From positions 62,001 to 126,000 of the forward strand of contig NZ_JAHWGT010000020.1 in NCBI RefSeq assembly GCF_020873895.1: a DNA stretch of 64,000 nt, written 5' to 3'. Each line of letters opens with the position of its first letter. Position 1 is the first letter of the stretch. Source of the DNA: Streptomyces sp. DH12. GTDB lineage: Bacteria > Actinomycetota > Actinomycetes > Streptomycetales > Streptomycetaceae. The notes beneath the pieces were generated by a model, which searched no databases, was not told the origin of the DNA, and saw nothing but the letters and a program-made list of their open reading frames with translations. This document shows, piece by piece, positions 1 through 7,754 of the stretch. A program made the translations under genes and the position numbers.

Positions 1-810
1 GGCGGCCCGGTACCAGGGGCGGACGTCCGCCACCGCCCCGGCGAGGACGACGGACGGTGGCGCCGCGGCGCGCAGGGCCCCGGCGGCGGGGCCGTCGCCG
101 ACGAGGACCAGCCGGGCGCCCGGTACGCGCGCGGTGACGGCGTCCCAGGCGCTCAGCAGGACGTCCTGCCCCTTCTGCCGGCACAGCCGCCCCACGCACA
201 CCACCACGGGTGCGGCCGGCGGGGTGCCCGGGACGAGCACCCTGCGGGCGGCGGCCCGTTCGGCGCTCGTCGGGTAGGGGCCGAACCGGGTGGTGTCCAC
301 GCCGTTGTGCACGACCGTCCAGGCGGCGCGCACCCCGGCGCGCTCGCCGCGGCGGCGTTCGGCCTCGCTGACGCAGATGACGCGGTCGGTCCAGCGGGCC
401 GCCCACCGCTCCCAGCGCCGGGCCAGCGCGGCGGTCGCCCCGTCGACCGCCTCGAAGGACCAGGCGTGCGGCTGGTAGACGGTGGGCACGTGGCCGCGTA
501 CGGCGATACGGGCGGCAAGCCCGGCCTTGGCGCTGTGCGCGTGGACGAGGTGGGGACGTACCAGGTCGACGAGTTCGGCGACGCCGCGGCTCTCCGCGAG
601 GACCCGCCGCCCCGGTTCGCGGGTGGCGGGCCAGGCGTGGAGCTCGGCGCCGTGCGCGAGGACGGCGGCGGCGAGGGGGGTGCCGGGCGGGCAGGCGACG
701 GCGACGCGCATGCCCTGCGCCACGTGGGCGCCGACCACGTCGGCGACGACCCGGGCGACCCCGCCGTCCCCGGGCTGGACGACGTGCAGTGCGGTGAGGG
801 GAGGACGCAC
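1..810 (-). CDS. GT4-family glycosyltransferase, partial (C-terminus beyond left edge)
   Basis: Reading the minus strand from a GTG at 810 gives 270 open codons to the window edge. It begins VRPPLTALHVVQPGDGG, the N-terminal Rossmann strand typical of GT-B glycosyltransferases. Further GT4 hallmarks follow: HSAKAGLAAR, YQPHAWSFEA, the linker VICVSEAE, HNGVDTTRFGP at the domain boundary and VVCVGRLCRQKGQD opening the nucleotide-sugar-binding domain, then LVLVGDGP. AAAGGGG lies just upstream of the GTG and supports the start. The catalytic E-x7-E motif should lie in the missing part. The likely role is sugar transfer from an activated donor onto a surface polymer or metabolite; the acceptor cannot be told. 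Other-frame reading frames in this stretch are shadows. Confidence 0.85.
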   Translation of the reverse strand, partial: MRPPLTALHVVQPGDGGVARVVADVVGAHVAQGMRVAVACPPGTPLAAAVLAHGAELHAWPATREPGRRVLAESRGVAELVDLVRPHLVHAHSAKAGLAARIAVRGHVPTVYQPHAWSFEAVDGATAALARRWERWAARWTDRVICVSEAERRRGERAGVRAAWTVVHNGVDTTRFGPYPTSAERAAARRVLVPGTPPAAPVVVCVGRLCRQKGQDVLLSAWDAVTARVPGARLVLVGDGPAAGALRAAAPPSVVLAGAVADVRPWYRAA

Positions 811-848
811 GCTGGCCCCTTTCTGAGCAGCGGTGGCGGGGTGGGCGG

Positions 849-1955
849 TCAGCCGCGGGCGTCGGCCTCCAGGGACAGCGCGCCGAGCCACACGTAGTCG
901 CCGGCCGTGCCGACCCGCACGGAGACGTCGTCGGCGCCGCCGACGAGCGCCGCGTCGAGGTCGAGGACGTCGGAGTCGTAGCCGAGGGTGTTGCGGTGGG
1001 CGGGCTCGCGGCGGATCCGCTCGGCGCCGGAGTCCGTGACGGTGGAGTTCAGGACGTCGTCCCGGGCGTTCGCGGAATCGTGCAGCGCCACCGGGCGGCC
1101 GGTACGCGGCGAGAAGGCGAGGGAATCGCCCGCCATACCCCGGTCACCGTCATAGGCGACGATCCCGAGGCGCCCCGAACCACCCACGGGAATGCTCATC
1201 CGGCCGAGTTCCACGTTCACCGAACGCCGATCCCTCGTGAGGGTCTCGAATCCGTCCCAAAGGGCGAGGTGGCGCAACGGGGCGCCTTTCTTCGCGTACG
1301 CCACGACGAGCGTCCAACCTCCCCAGGCGCCCACTCCCGAACGGCCCATGGCGACGTTGATCTGGGCGACGGTGTACATGCCCGGACCGGAGTTCCTGAC
1401 GAGTTCCGTGAGGTCCGCGGTGGCCTGGAAGGCGTCGGCGCCGTCGGCAGTGCGGTGGCCGATGACGGAATCGGCGAGAACGTCCTTGTAGGCGCCGCCG
1501 GGTTCCGCGACGAGGACCCGCCCGTTGTCCTTCGGCGGCTTCTGCTCGCCCACGCGGAGATTGCCGCCCCAGTACAGCCGGGCGTACGTGACCTGCGCGT
1601 CCTTCGGCAGGACGAGCTCGGCGCGGCTGGAGTTGAAGGTGTTCGGGTCGTCGTCCACGTCCGTGTAGAACATGTCGTGGTCGTGGTTCGCGGCGAGGCC
1701 CTTGCCGTCGCGCGCGGAAAGACAGGCCGCGTCCGCGGTGGAGTCCTTCGCGGCGGATTCCCGGCAGGTGATCGCCGAATTCGCGGCGCGCGCCAGGCCG
1801 CCGTGCTGGACGGCGTGGTACCGCTGCGAGAAAGCGATGCGCGGCTGCTCCTTCACGCGGGGCGCGGCCGCGGCGGGCAGGACGGCCGACAGGGCGGCGC
1901 AGGAAAGAACGCAGATCAGCCCGCGCCGCACGGCGGGCACCACTGGATTCCGCAT
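849..1955 (-). CDS. Secreted DUF3344-family protein
   Basis: The product is 368 aa from the ATG at 1955. That start is preferred over an in-frame ATG at 1970 because GGAGAA lies just ahead of it. An Arg-rich N-terminus and a hydrophobic segment (LICVLSCAALSAVLPAAAA) form an export signal. The mature protein contains Trp/Gly-rich blocks (YARLYWGGNL, GRSGVGAWGGWTLVVAY) and a DVSVRVGTAGDYVWLGAL C-terminus. These resemble the DUF3344 family of actinobacterial exported proteins, which has no established biochemical role. The gene is divergent from a chaplin gene, in a neighbourhood of surface proteins. A TATAAC hexamer on the minus strand at 2024-2029 could be its -10 element. Confidence 0.75.
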   Translation of the reverse strand: MRNPVVPAVRRGLICVLSCAALSAVLPAAAAPRVKEQPRIAFSQRYHAVQHGGLARAANSAITCRESAAKDSTADAACLSARDGKGLAANHDHDMFYTDVDDDPNTFNSSRAELVLPKDAQVTYARLYWGGNLRVGEQKPPKDNGRVLVAEPGGAYKDVLADSVIGHRTADGADAFQATADLTELVRNSGPGMYTVAQINVAMGRSGVGAWGGWTLVVAYAKKGAPLRHLALWDGFETLTRDRRSVNVELGRMSIPVGGSGRLGIVAYDGDRGMAGDSLAFSPRTGRPVALHDSANARDDVLNSTVTDSGAERIRREPAHRNTLGYDSDVLDLDAALVGGADDVSVRVGTAGDYVWLGALSLEADARG

Positions 1956-2354
1956 AGGGGTTCTCCGCATTGAGGAGTGAGGAAACGGATCCCACCGGGA
2001 TGGATCGACGCAACAGCACGCACGTTATAACCCCATGAGCAAAACACGAAGCATTGAGAACATACGGGGAGCAACACGACCGTTTATCTGACACGTTCAC
2101 CCCCGTTCCGCTCACCCCGCGGCACGACACGGCGCCCCACGGCACTCCGCGACGGCCCCGACTCGGCCGACCGGCGGAACCGGCAGCCGCGCCCTCCACC
2201 GCCGGCCGCACCGCCACCCGGCGGTACCCGTCGGCGCCCGCCGGCCCGTGACGTCACCCGTTCGGTGGCGAAACCGCCGGAGCGCTCACGCGTTGTTGAT
2301 GCAGCCGGCCGCGTCGGCCGCACCGCCTCACCCGAAACCTAGGAGTTCTCCACC
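1956..2354. other. Intergenic region between the divergent DUF3344 and chaplin genes
   Basis: I see no gene in these 399 bases. The stretch at about 2020-2090 is markedly more AT-rich than its surroundings and should hold promoter elements for one or both flanking genes. TATAAC lies on the minus strand at 2024-2029, without a convincing -35. The chaplin ribosome binding site AGGAG is at 2341-2345. Confidence 0.5.
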
Positions 2355-2594
2355 ATGTCCCGTATCGCGAAGGCTGCCGTCCTGACCTCCGCCGTAGCCG
2401 CGTCCGTGGCGGGCGCCGCCGGCGTCGCGAACGCCGACGCCGACGCGCACGGCGCGGCCGTGGGCTCCCCCGGCGTCATCTCGGGCAACATCGTCCAGGT
2501 GCCGATCCACGTCCCGATCAACCTGTGCGGCAACACCATCGACATCATCGGCCTGCTGAACCCGACCTTCGGCAACGTCTGCGTCAACGACTGA
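2355..2594 (+). CDS. Short chaplin (79 aa precursor)
   Basis: This is a secreted hydrophobic amyloid-forming surface protein of aerial hyphae. It has a Sec signal peptide (residues 1 to about 27, ending VANA) and one chaplin domain (about 38-78) with the hallmark GVISGNIVQVPIHVPINLCG followed by NTIDIIGLLNPTFGNVC. The two conserved cysteines are at 58 and 76. With a single domain and no sortase motif it belongs to the short class (ChpD-H type). By family knowledge short chaplins assemble at air-water interfaces and lower surface tension. RBS AGGAG is 9 bases before the ATG. A perfect 19-bp hairpin follows the stop, so the gene is monocistronic. The paralogue assignment (ChpF, G or H) cannot be made from sequence alone. 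Confidence 0.96.
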   Translation: MSRIAKAAVLTSAVAASVAGAAGVANADADAHGAAVGSPGVISGNIVQVPIHVPINLCGNTIDIIGLLNPTFGNVCVND

Positions 2595-2620
2595 CGACCG
2601 CGCCCGGCTCCTCCCCCACG

Positions 2621-2662
2621 CGGCGGCGCCGCCCCGGGAACCCTCCCGGGGCGGCGCCGCCG
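2621..2662 (+). terminator. Terminator hairpin after the first chaplin
   Basis: A perfect 19-bp inverted repeat (left arm 2621-2639, right arm 2644-2662) encloses a 4-base loop, starting 27 bases after the chaplin stop. There is no T-tract, as is common for GC-rich actinobacterial hairpins. Confidence 0.8.
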
Positions 2663-2861
2663 TGTGTCCGGCCACCCTCTTGGCGGCGTACCGGCACCGG
2701 CCGCCACGACCGGCGCCGCGGTGCGTCCCCGCACGTCACAGCGGGTGCGGTCACCCGACGGGCGCAGTCACCCTCCGTGTCGTACGCGTTTGCGGCCGCC
2801 CGGTGGGCGGCGCACGGTGAGGACACCAGTCCGCCGTCCTCCCGGAAGGAAGAACTCGCGC

Positions 2862-3395
2862 ATGCGCCTCCTGACATCCCGCAGCGTCGCGGTCGCCGCC
2901 GTCTGCGCCGCGCTCGCCCTCGGCACCGCGGGCCCCGCCCTCGCCGACGCCCCGCAGACCCGCCCGGCCGCGCCCGCCGCCGACACCACGGACGACGCCA
3001 CCACCGCCGTGCAGGCGGCGGTGGACGAGCTGATCGCCTCCCTGACCAAGGACCAGGCGACGACCGGCATGCCCGAGAACCTGCCCGAGTCCGTACAGAA
3101 GTTCATCGACACCGTCCTCGGCAGCGTCGGCGGCCTCACCGGCGTCACGATGCCCGACCTCCCCGCCGACGTGCCGAGCACGCAGGTCCCGCAGGCACCC
3201 GGCACCACCACGCCCGGGACGCAGGCGCCGGCCACGGGCACCACGCTGCCGGGCAGCGTCGTACCGGAGATCACCGTCCCCGAGATCCCGCGGCCGGAGA
3301 TCCCCGTCACGGGCGTCTCCAGCGACTGGTTCCCGGACACCGACGACTTCGCCCCGCAGGCGCCGACCACGCTCCCCCAGTCCCCGACCGCCTAG
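2862..3395 (+). CDS. Secreted Pro/Thr-rich protein of unknown function
   Basis: The product is 177 aa. ATG 2862 follows GGAAGGAAG at 2843-2851. A signal peptide covers residues 1 to about 29 (MRLLTSRSV... ending GPALADA). The mature part starts with a helical segment (AVQAAVDELIASLTKDQA, SVQKFIDTVLGSVGGL) and becomes a low-complexity Pro/Thr region with repeated PE-I motifs (VPEITVPEIPRPEIP). I do not recognise a family. Neighbours suggest a cell-surface role in aerial growth. The stop codon TAG overlaps the terminal inverted repeat of the MITE-like element at 3394-3555, so the present C-terminus may have been set by that insertion. Confidence 0.75.
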   Translation: MRLLTSRSVAVAAVCAALALGTAGPALADAPQTRPAAPAADTTDDATTAVQAAVDELIASLTKDQATTGMPENLPESVQKFIDTVLGSVGGLTGVTMPDLPADVPSTQVPQAPGTTTPGTQAPATGTTLPGSVVPEITVPEIPRPEIPVTGVSSDWFPDTDDFAPQAPTTLPQSPTA

Positions 3396-3555
3396 GGGGT
3401 GTCTTGTCGATCAGGCCGGATCGGCGAGCGGCGTCCGGTGTCGTGGATCGCGAGGCGGAGGAGGGGGCCGATGCGGGGCATCGGCGACCGACGACGACGC
3501 GGCGAGGCGCGGCACCGGGCGTCGGGAGACCGGCATGATCGGCGAGACACCCCCT
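3394..3555. mobile_element. MITE-like element with about 25-bp imperfect terminal inverted repeats
   Basis: The ends are perfect inverted repeats for 11 bases (AGGGGGTGTCT at 3394-3404, its complement at 3545-3555). Inward they remain similar, GATCAGGCCGG against the complement of CCGGCATGATC. The element is 162 bp long, GC-rich, with internal palindromic stretches, and contains no transposase. From memory, elements with GGGGGTGTCTTGTC ends occur in many Streptomyces genomes as non-autonomous IS derivatives; this needs a search. It lies directly at the stop codon of the upstream gene. No clear target duplication is visible. Confidence 0.65.
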
Positions 3556-3839
3556 GGGCGGGTCCGCGCACGGGCGTGGCGCACCACCGGGCCGGGCCCC
3601 CACCGCCGAGGCGGTGCGGGACCCGGCCCTCCGTCTCACTTGGCGTCCTTTCACACTGGTCGGAGTATCCGACTGCCGCACTTCGTTCGGGTGCAGTGGC
3701 GAGAAATAACCGCCTACGGAGTTTCCGCCGCGCCGGGGGATCGTTACAGAGGGCAGAGAGCGCCGAACCCGTCCGGTCAAGTACCGGCTCGGGGGCGCGA
3801 GTTGCCACGCACGATGCCTTTCCAGGAAGGACTCTCCCG
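3556..3839. promoter_or_regulatory. Upstream region of the 91-aa secreted protein, with a TCGTTACA motif
   Basis: No gene is supported here. TCGTTACA at 3741-3748 is followed by GGCAGA. The same pair occurs at 4230-4246 ahead of the next secreted gene, and the octamer alone occurs at 4875-4882 ahead of the second chaplin. The shared spacing in the first two copies suggests a common promoter or regulator site. AGGAAGG at about 3823 is the RBS of the gene at 3840. Confidence 0.45.
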
Positions 3840-4115
3840 ATGAAGCCCACGAAGGTTGCCGCGGTCGTCGCCGGCTCCGTGATGGCGATGGGCATGGCCG
3901 CCCCCGCCTTCGCCGCCGACACCCTCACGCCCTCCAGCCTCAACGGGGCGGTCGACACGCTGGGCAAGCGGGGTCTGGCCGAGGCGGTTCCCTCCGGCGG
4001 TGTCGACAAGGTGGCCGACAACAAGGTCGTCGGCAAGGTCGCCGACACCGCCGGCGGCCTGGACGCCGCCGACAAGGCCGCACCGCTGCTGGGCGGTCTG
4101 CCGCTCGGCAAGTAG
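3840..4115 (+). CDS. Small secreted protein of unknown function (91 aa)
   Basis: ATG at 3840, preceded by AGGAAGG. Residues 1-26 form a Sec signal (MKPTKVAAVVAGSVMAMGMA, ending AFA-AD). The mature 65 residues are Ala/Gly/Val-rich with short VADxxVVGKVADTAGGLDAA periodicities and no cysteine. I do not recognise a family. Position among chaplins and other exported proteins, and the shared upstream TCGTTACA motif, suggest co-regulation with surface-layer genes. Confidence 0.75.
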   Translation: MKPTKVAAVVAGSVMAMGMAAPAFAADTLTPSSLNGAVDTLGKRGLAEAVPSGGVDKVADNKVVGKVADTAGGLDAADKAAPLLGGLPLGK

Positions 4116-4289
4116 CACACGGGGGACGGGGGGCCTGACGGGGACGACGCGGTCCCCGCCCGGCCCCCCGTTCCCGTGTTCCGGGCATTACTGCAAGCAG
4201 GCGAATTCCGCGCCGTTCCGCGGCGGTGCTCGTTACAACCAGGCAGAAACGAATTCCAGTTCACACGTCCGGGAAGGCGTACGCAGAAG

Positions 4290-4814
4290 ATGAACGTGAA
4301 GTCTCAGGTCGGTACGGGGATCCTCGCCACGTGCCTCGCCACGGCTGCCGCCGCGGCGATGGCCGCCCCCGCGGCCGCCGCGGAGGCGCCGGTGGATGTC
4401 CCGCTGCAGCCCCTGGGCAGCGTCCTCCCCGTCGCCCCGCCCACCGTCAGCACCGGGGTGCCGCTGCTCATGCCCGGCACGCCGGAGGGCCTGGGCCACG
4501 TCGGCGAGAGCGGCCTCCCGGAGCTCCTGCTGGTGCCGCGCACGCCGATCGACAGCGAGTTCCCCGAGACCCGCGTCGAGGCGCCACTGCCGAGCCTCCT
4601 CGGCGGTCGTCCGCTCGGCACGGCGCTGCTGACCTCGCCGCGCTCCGACGTGGAGACCTTCACGCCCGGCGCCACCCTCGGCGAGCCGCTCTCCCTGCCG
4701 CGGGGGGAGGCGCTGGGACTGCCCGGCGTCCAGCTGCCGCGGGCCGGCGTCCTCTCGCCCACCCTCTCCGGCGTCCTGGAGACCGACCTCGGACTGGCCG
4801 CGCAGGAGGACTGA
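4290..4814 (+). CDS. Secreted Leu/Pro-rich protein of unknown function (174 aa)
   Basis: ATG at 4290; the upstream GGGAAGG at 4271-4277 is a poorly spaced RBS. The signal peptide ends at about residue 31 (MAAPAAAA-EAP). The mature chain is a proline/leucine-rich sequence with repeated x-PLxxxLPV and PLPSLLGGRPLG patterns and no cysteines. This suggests an extended, possibly surface-active chain rather than an enzyme. TCGTTACA...GGCAGA lies about 55 bases upstream. No family is recognised. Confidence 0.72.
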   Translation: MNVKSQVGTGILATCLATAAAAAMAAPAAAAEAPVDVPLQPLGSVLPVAPPTVSTGVPLLMPGTPEGLGHVGESGLPELLLVPRTPIDSEFPETRVEAPLPSLLGGRPLGTALLTSPRSDVETFTPGATLGEPLSLPRGEALGLPGVQLPRAGVLSPTLSGVLETDLGLAAQED

Positions 4815-5121
4815 GCCACCTGCCGGGCGACGGAGTGAAGAAAGCGTTCTTCCCGCCACCCGCCCGGCCGTCGCTCGTTACACCCGACGGCTTGTCGCAT
4901 GGTCACCGGCCCGCGGTGCCCCGCCGGCCGCCGACGCACCCAGCGTCGTCGTCCCGGGGCCCGCGGGCCTCCGTGCGTCCGGCCCGGTCCGATGGGCAGC
5001 ACCCGTTGGGCCCTTGCGGTACACACAGCGACGAACCCGTTACCCCACGTGAGAAATCGCGTTGAAGCGGGGTGACGACCGCTGGTCCGCGGTCGTGTTC
5101 CCACCCACAAGGAGTTCCTGA
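4815..5121. promoter_or_regulatory. Intergenic region upstream of the second chaplin
   Basis: I see no gene. It contains TCGTTACA at 4875-4882 (shared with 3741 and 4230) and a related CCCGTTACCCC at 5037-5047. AAGGAG at 5109-5114 is the chaplin RBS. The region 5030-5060 is relatively AT-rich. Confidence 0.4.
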
Positions 5122-5460
5122 ATGTCTCGCATCGCGAAGGCTGCCGTCGTCATCGCCGGCACGGGCGCTGTCGCCCTGAGCGGGGCCGGCATGGCCGTCG
5201 CCGACGCCGGGGCCGACGCCGCCGCCGTCAACTCGCCCGGTGTCATCTCGGGCAACATCATCCAGGTGCCGATCCACATCCCGGTCAACCTGTGCGGCAA
5301 CACCATCGACATCATCGGCCTCCTGAACCCGGCGTTCGGCAACGTCTGCGTCAACGGCGGCAAGGACCACAAGGAGAAGGACGAGGACGGCAAGGGCGGT
5401 GGCCACCACGGCGGCGGCCACCACGACAACGGCAACGGCGAGAACGGTTACGGCGACTGA
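5122..5460 (+). CDS. Short chaplin with a His/Gly-rich charged C-terminal tail (112 aa)
   Basis: The signal peptide (1 to about 28, ending AVADA) and chaplin domain (about 38-78) are almost identical to the chaplin at 2355, with cysteines at 58 and 76. After the domain a 33-residue extension begins at GGKDHKEKDEDG and continues with GGGHHGGGHH and NGNGENGYGD. It carries five histidines and many Asp/Glu/Lys, quite unlike the hydrophobic core. Such clusters often bind divalent metal, and the copper enzyme MelC2 is encoded just downstream in convergent orientation; the link is inference. RBS AAGGAG is well spaced. A perfect 19-bp hairpin separates it from melC2. Confidence 0.93.
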   Translation: MSRIAKAAVVIAGTGAVALSGAGMAVADAGADAAAVNSPGVISGNIIQVPIHIPVNLCGNTIDIIGLLNPAFGNVCVNGGKDHKEKDEDGKGGGHHGGGHHDNGNGENGYGD

Positions 5461-5497
5461 CGCCTGCCCCCTCCTGCTCCCCGTGCCGCTCCCCCGG

Positions 5498-5540
5498 CAC
5501 GGAAGTGGCCCCCGGCACATCGCCGGGGGCCACTTCCGTG
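5498..5540. terminator. Bidirectional terminator between chaplin and melC2
   Basis: Perfect 19-bp arms (5498-5516 and 5522-5540) enclose a 5-base loop, placed 37 bases after the chaplin stop and 78 bases beyond the convergent melC2 stop. It probably serves both transcripts. Confidence 0.8.
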
Positions 5541-5549
5541 TCCGCGCCC

Positions 5550-5634
5550 CTCAGGCGTACCGGTACGGGGGCTCGGACGTACCGGTACGGGCGCCGAAGG
5601 CGCATCGGCGGCGTCGGCTCAGGCGTACCGGTAC
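5550..5634. repeat. Direct repeat of the melC2 3' end
   Basis: CTCAGGCGTACCGGTAC occurs at 5550-5566 and again at 5618-5634, where it encodes the last residues and stop of MelC2. A third partial copy (CGTACCGGTACGGG) lies at about 5578-5591. Each contains the palindrome GTACCGGTAC. This looks like a small duplication of the gene end. Confidence 0.6.
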
Positions 5635-6485
5635 AGGCGGCTGTGGTCGGCGAGCTGAGCCGGTGTCACGTCCCACGGGGGCATCGGCTCGTCCCGCGCC
5701 ACGACCCGCCCGTGCTGCGCCGAACCGCGCGGCGGCGGGGTGGCGGGCAGGTAGCGGACGCCGGGGTTGCCGCGCTGCCAGCGCGACCAGACGGCGTCCA
5801 CGAAGGCGTGGTGGAGCCAGAACACCGGGTCGTTGACCGAGGCCGCGCCCAGCATGAGGCCCCCCACCCACCGGTGCACGCGGTTGTGGTTGCGCAGCCG
5901 GGCGCTGCCGCGGCCGGGCACCCACCCCTCCAGCCGGTTGCGGAAGCCGCCGGGGCTGGTGGAGTCCCAGGGCTCGGCGTCGTACACGGTCTCCCGCGTC
6001 GCCCACGCCAGCTCCTCCCGCGTGGGCAGCTCCACGGGGTCCTTGGGGTGGCCGAAGTCGCGGGTGAGGAACCGGTCCTCGGTGACGCCGACGTTGATCG
6101 GCCAGTTGCCCGAGGCGTACGCGAAGGGGCCGGTCGTCACGCGCAGGTCGCCGCGCCGCCCGTTGCCGCCGAGGAAGTCCTCGCCCCACGGCTGGCCCAC
6201 CGGGCTGCGGTCGCGGGTCCAGTCCCAGTACGGCACGGTCACGGTCGGGTCGACCTCCCGCAGGGCCCGCTCGAAGTCCAGCAGGTACTGGCGGTGCCAC
6301 GGCAGGAACGACGGCGCCATGTGCGCGGTCCGCAGCCCGCTCTCGCCGTCCGCGCCGTAGTAGGCGATGTGCGTGCGGACGAAGTCGTCGTACCGGCCGG
6401 CGCGCTTCAGCTCCAGCACCGCGGCGACGAACCGGCGCCGCTCGGCCGCGCTCAGGTCGCGCTGGTCCTTACGCGTGTACGCCAT
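5619..6485 (-). CDS. melC2: Tyrosinase (monophenol monooxygenase)
   Basis: This is a type-3 dicopper enzyme oxidising tyrosine to DOPA and DOPAquinone for melanin, exported bound to its caddie protein MelC1. All six copper ligands are visible: CuA His39 (RTHIAYY), His55 (TAHM) and His64 (LPWHRQY); CuB His200 and His204 (HNRVH) and His226 (WLHHAFVD). Their spacing matches Streptomyces tyrosinases, with about nine extra residues before CuB. At 288 aa it is slightly longer than usual (about 273). It has no signal peptide, as expected. Its start overlaps the 3' end of melC1 by 17 bases, indicating coupling. The gene is convergent with a chaplin. Confidence 0.97.
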   Translation of the reverse strand: MAYTRKDQRDLSAAERRRFVAAVLELKRAGRYDDFVRTHIAYYGADGESGLRTAHMAPSFLPWHRQYLLDFERALREVDPTVTVPYWDWTRDRSPVGQPWGEDFLGGNGRRGDLRVTTGPFAYASGNWPINVGVTEDRFLTRDFGHPKDPVELPTREELAWATRETVYDAEPWDSTSPGGFRNRLEGWVPGRGSARLRNHNRVHRWVGGLMLGAASVNDPVFWLHHAFVDAVWSRWQRGNPGVRYLPATPPPRGSAQHGRVVARDEPMPPWDVTPAQLADHSRLYRYA

Positions 6486-7020
6486 GGCCGCCCCCCTCCC
6501 CGCGCAGCGCCGCGCCGTGCCCGACGGCCCGGGCCAGCCGCGCGCCGCCCAGCTCGTCGACGGCGGCGCGGGTCGCGGCGAGCGGCGTGTCGTACGCCTC
6601 GTAGTGGTTCACCAGGGTGAGGTAGCCCCCGTCCGCGCAGCGCATCAGGTGCAGCGGCCGTCCGTCGACGAGCACCTCGAACTCCGGCACGGCCGCCGCG
6701 ACGGGCCTGCCCTGGATGCGGCGGCCCCGGTACGTCTCGTCGAAGGCGCTCTGCGCCCCCGCACCCAGGCCGGCGGCCGGCCCCGGCAGGGGGCGCCCCC
6801 CGGCACCGCCGGCCGGCGGCCCGCCGGCGCGCGGGGTGGTGGCGACGTGCGCGAGCGCGCCACCGGTGAACGACGCGACGGCCGCGGTGAACAGCGCGCG
6901 AAGGACGCCCCGGCGCAGTGGGCCCCGGCGCGGTGGCCCCTGCCGCAGTGGTCCGCGACGTGGGGCGCCCCGGAGCCCGAGGCGGGCGGTGAGGGGCGGC
7001 TGCGGGCTCTTGGCGATCAT
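6469..7020 (-). CDS. melC1: Tyrosinase cofactor / copper chaperone MelC1 with expanded Arg/Pro-rich N-terminus
   Basis: MelC1 carries copper to apo-MelC2 and supplies the Tat export signal for the complex. The ATG at 7020 (MIAKSPQPPL) has GGGAG upstream; an earlier in-frame ATG at 7122 lacks an RBS. The 183-aa product is longer than the usual roughly 145. Residues about 19-42 hold a repeated RGPLR/RRGPLRRG stretch just before a twin-arginine type hydrophobic segment (RRGVLRALFTAAVASFTGGA). The conserved caddie core follows: FDETYRGRRIQGRP, FEVLVDGRPLHLMRCADGGY and SVVNHY-like LTLVNHYEAY. Operon order melC1-melC2 is standard. The N-terminal expansion looks recent and could affect Tat recognition. 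Confidence 0.9.
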   Translation of the reverse strand: MIAKSPQPPLTARLGLRGAPRRGPLRQGPPRRGPLRRGVLRALFTAAVASFTGGALAHVATTPRAGGPPAGGAGGRPLPGPAAGLGAGAQSAFDETYRGRRIQGRPVAAAVPEFEVLVDGRPLHLMRCADGGYLTLVNHYEAYDTPLAATRAAVDELGGARLARAVGHGAALRGEGGGHGVHA

Positions 7021-7210
7021 GAGCGATCTCCCGTAGGGCTCGTGCGGGCGGTGGACTCCCTCCCCGGGGGTCAACGACGCGATCCGCGAACCGTTGCGAA
7101 TGAGGGCCCGAATCCCCGACACGTCAAGGTGAATCGAGCCGAACGGGTATCGGCCGAACGGGTGGATTCAGCCGGGAGTGGACTCATTCGCCCCACTAGT
7201 ATCCGGCGCC

Positions 7211-7723
7211 ATGACCTCTTCCCCCGCCGTGACCGCCGTGACCCCGGACAGGCAGCGCTCCCCCCTGGGGACGCTCACCGTCATCCCCTGGTGCAGCGAG
7301 CCGACCGCCGACGACCCGGGCGAGCCGATGCTCATGGTGTACTCGCTCGGCGACGGGCGGGACGGACCGGAGGCCGGCGAGGAGGCGATGCGGGCACAGC
7401 TGAAGCAGCTGGGCCTGTCGATCGGCGAGCGCCTCGTGGACCTCGGCCGGGACAGCCGGATCGCCATCACGCTGCTGGTGGAGGCCGAACAGGCCGTGCT
7501 CACGCTGCCGTTCATGAAGGTGCAGTGCCCCGTCCCGCCGGAGTGGCAGCGGGCCGCGCACGCCAAGGGCCAGGTGTACCTGATCTTCGCGGTGCGCCCG
7601 TGGCCGGAGGCGGTGCCCGGCGTGGAGGTGTCGGAGGAGCGGCTGCGGGCCTTCGTCACCGGCGACGGCCTCCTGGAGGGCGCCGCCCACTGCCTCGCCC
7701 CCGTCCTGCGCGTGCGTACCTGA
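7211..7723 (+). CDS. DUF5949-family protein
   Basis: 170 aa, no signal peptide and no clear transmembrane segment. I recognise a sequence style of the Streptomyces DUF5949 family (LGTLTVIPWCSEPT, MLMVYSLGDGRDGPEAG, VLTLPFMKVQCPVPPEWQRA), whose function is unknown. There is no Shine-Dalgarno before the ATG. TAGTAT at 7197-7202 ends eight bases before it, compatible with a leaderless transcript, although no good -35 is seen. It lies 32 bases upstream of the VKOR gene and may be cotranscribed. Confidence 0.75.
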   Translation: MTSSPAVTAVTPDRQRSPLGTLTVIPWCSEPTADDPGEPMLMVYSLGDGRDGPEAGEEAMRAQLKQLGLSIGERLVDLGRDSRIAITLLVEAEQAVLTLPFMKVQCPVPPEWQRAAHAKGQVYLIFAVRPWPEAVPGVEVSEERLRAFVTGDGLLEGAAHCLAPVLRVRT

Positions 7724-7754
7724 CTCCGAGAGGCCCCCGACACCGAGAGGACCG

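Noticed and set aside
2664-2861. Upstream extension of the secreted protein gene at 2862
   Set aside because: It lacks an RBS and would bury the signal peptide; GGAAGGAAG positions the start at 2862.
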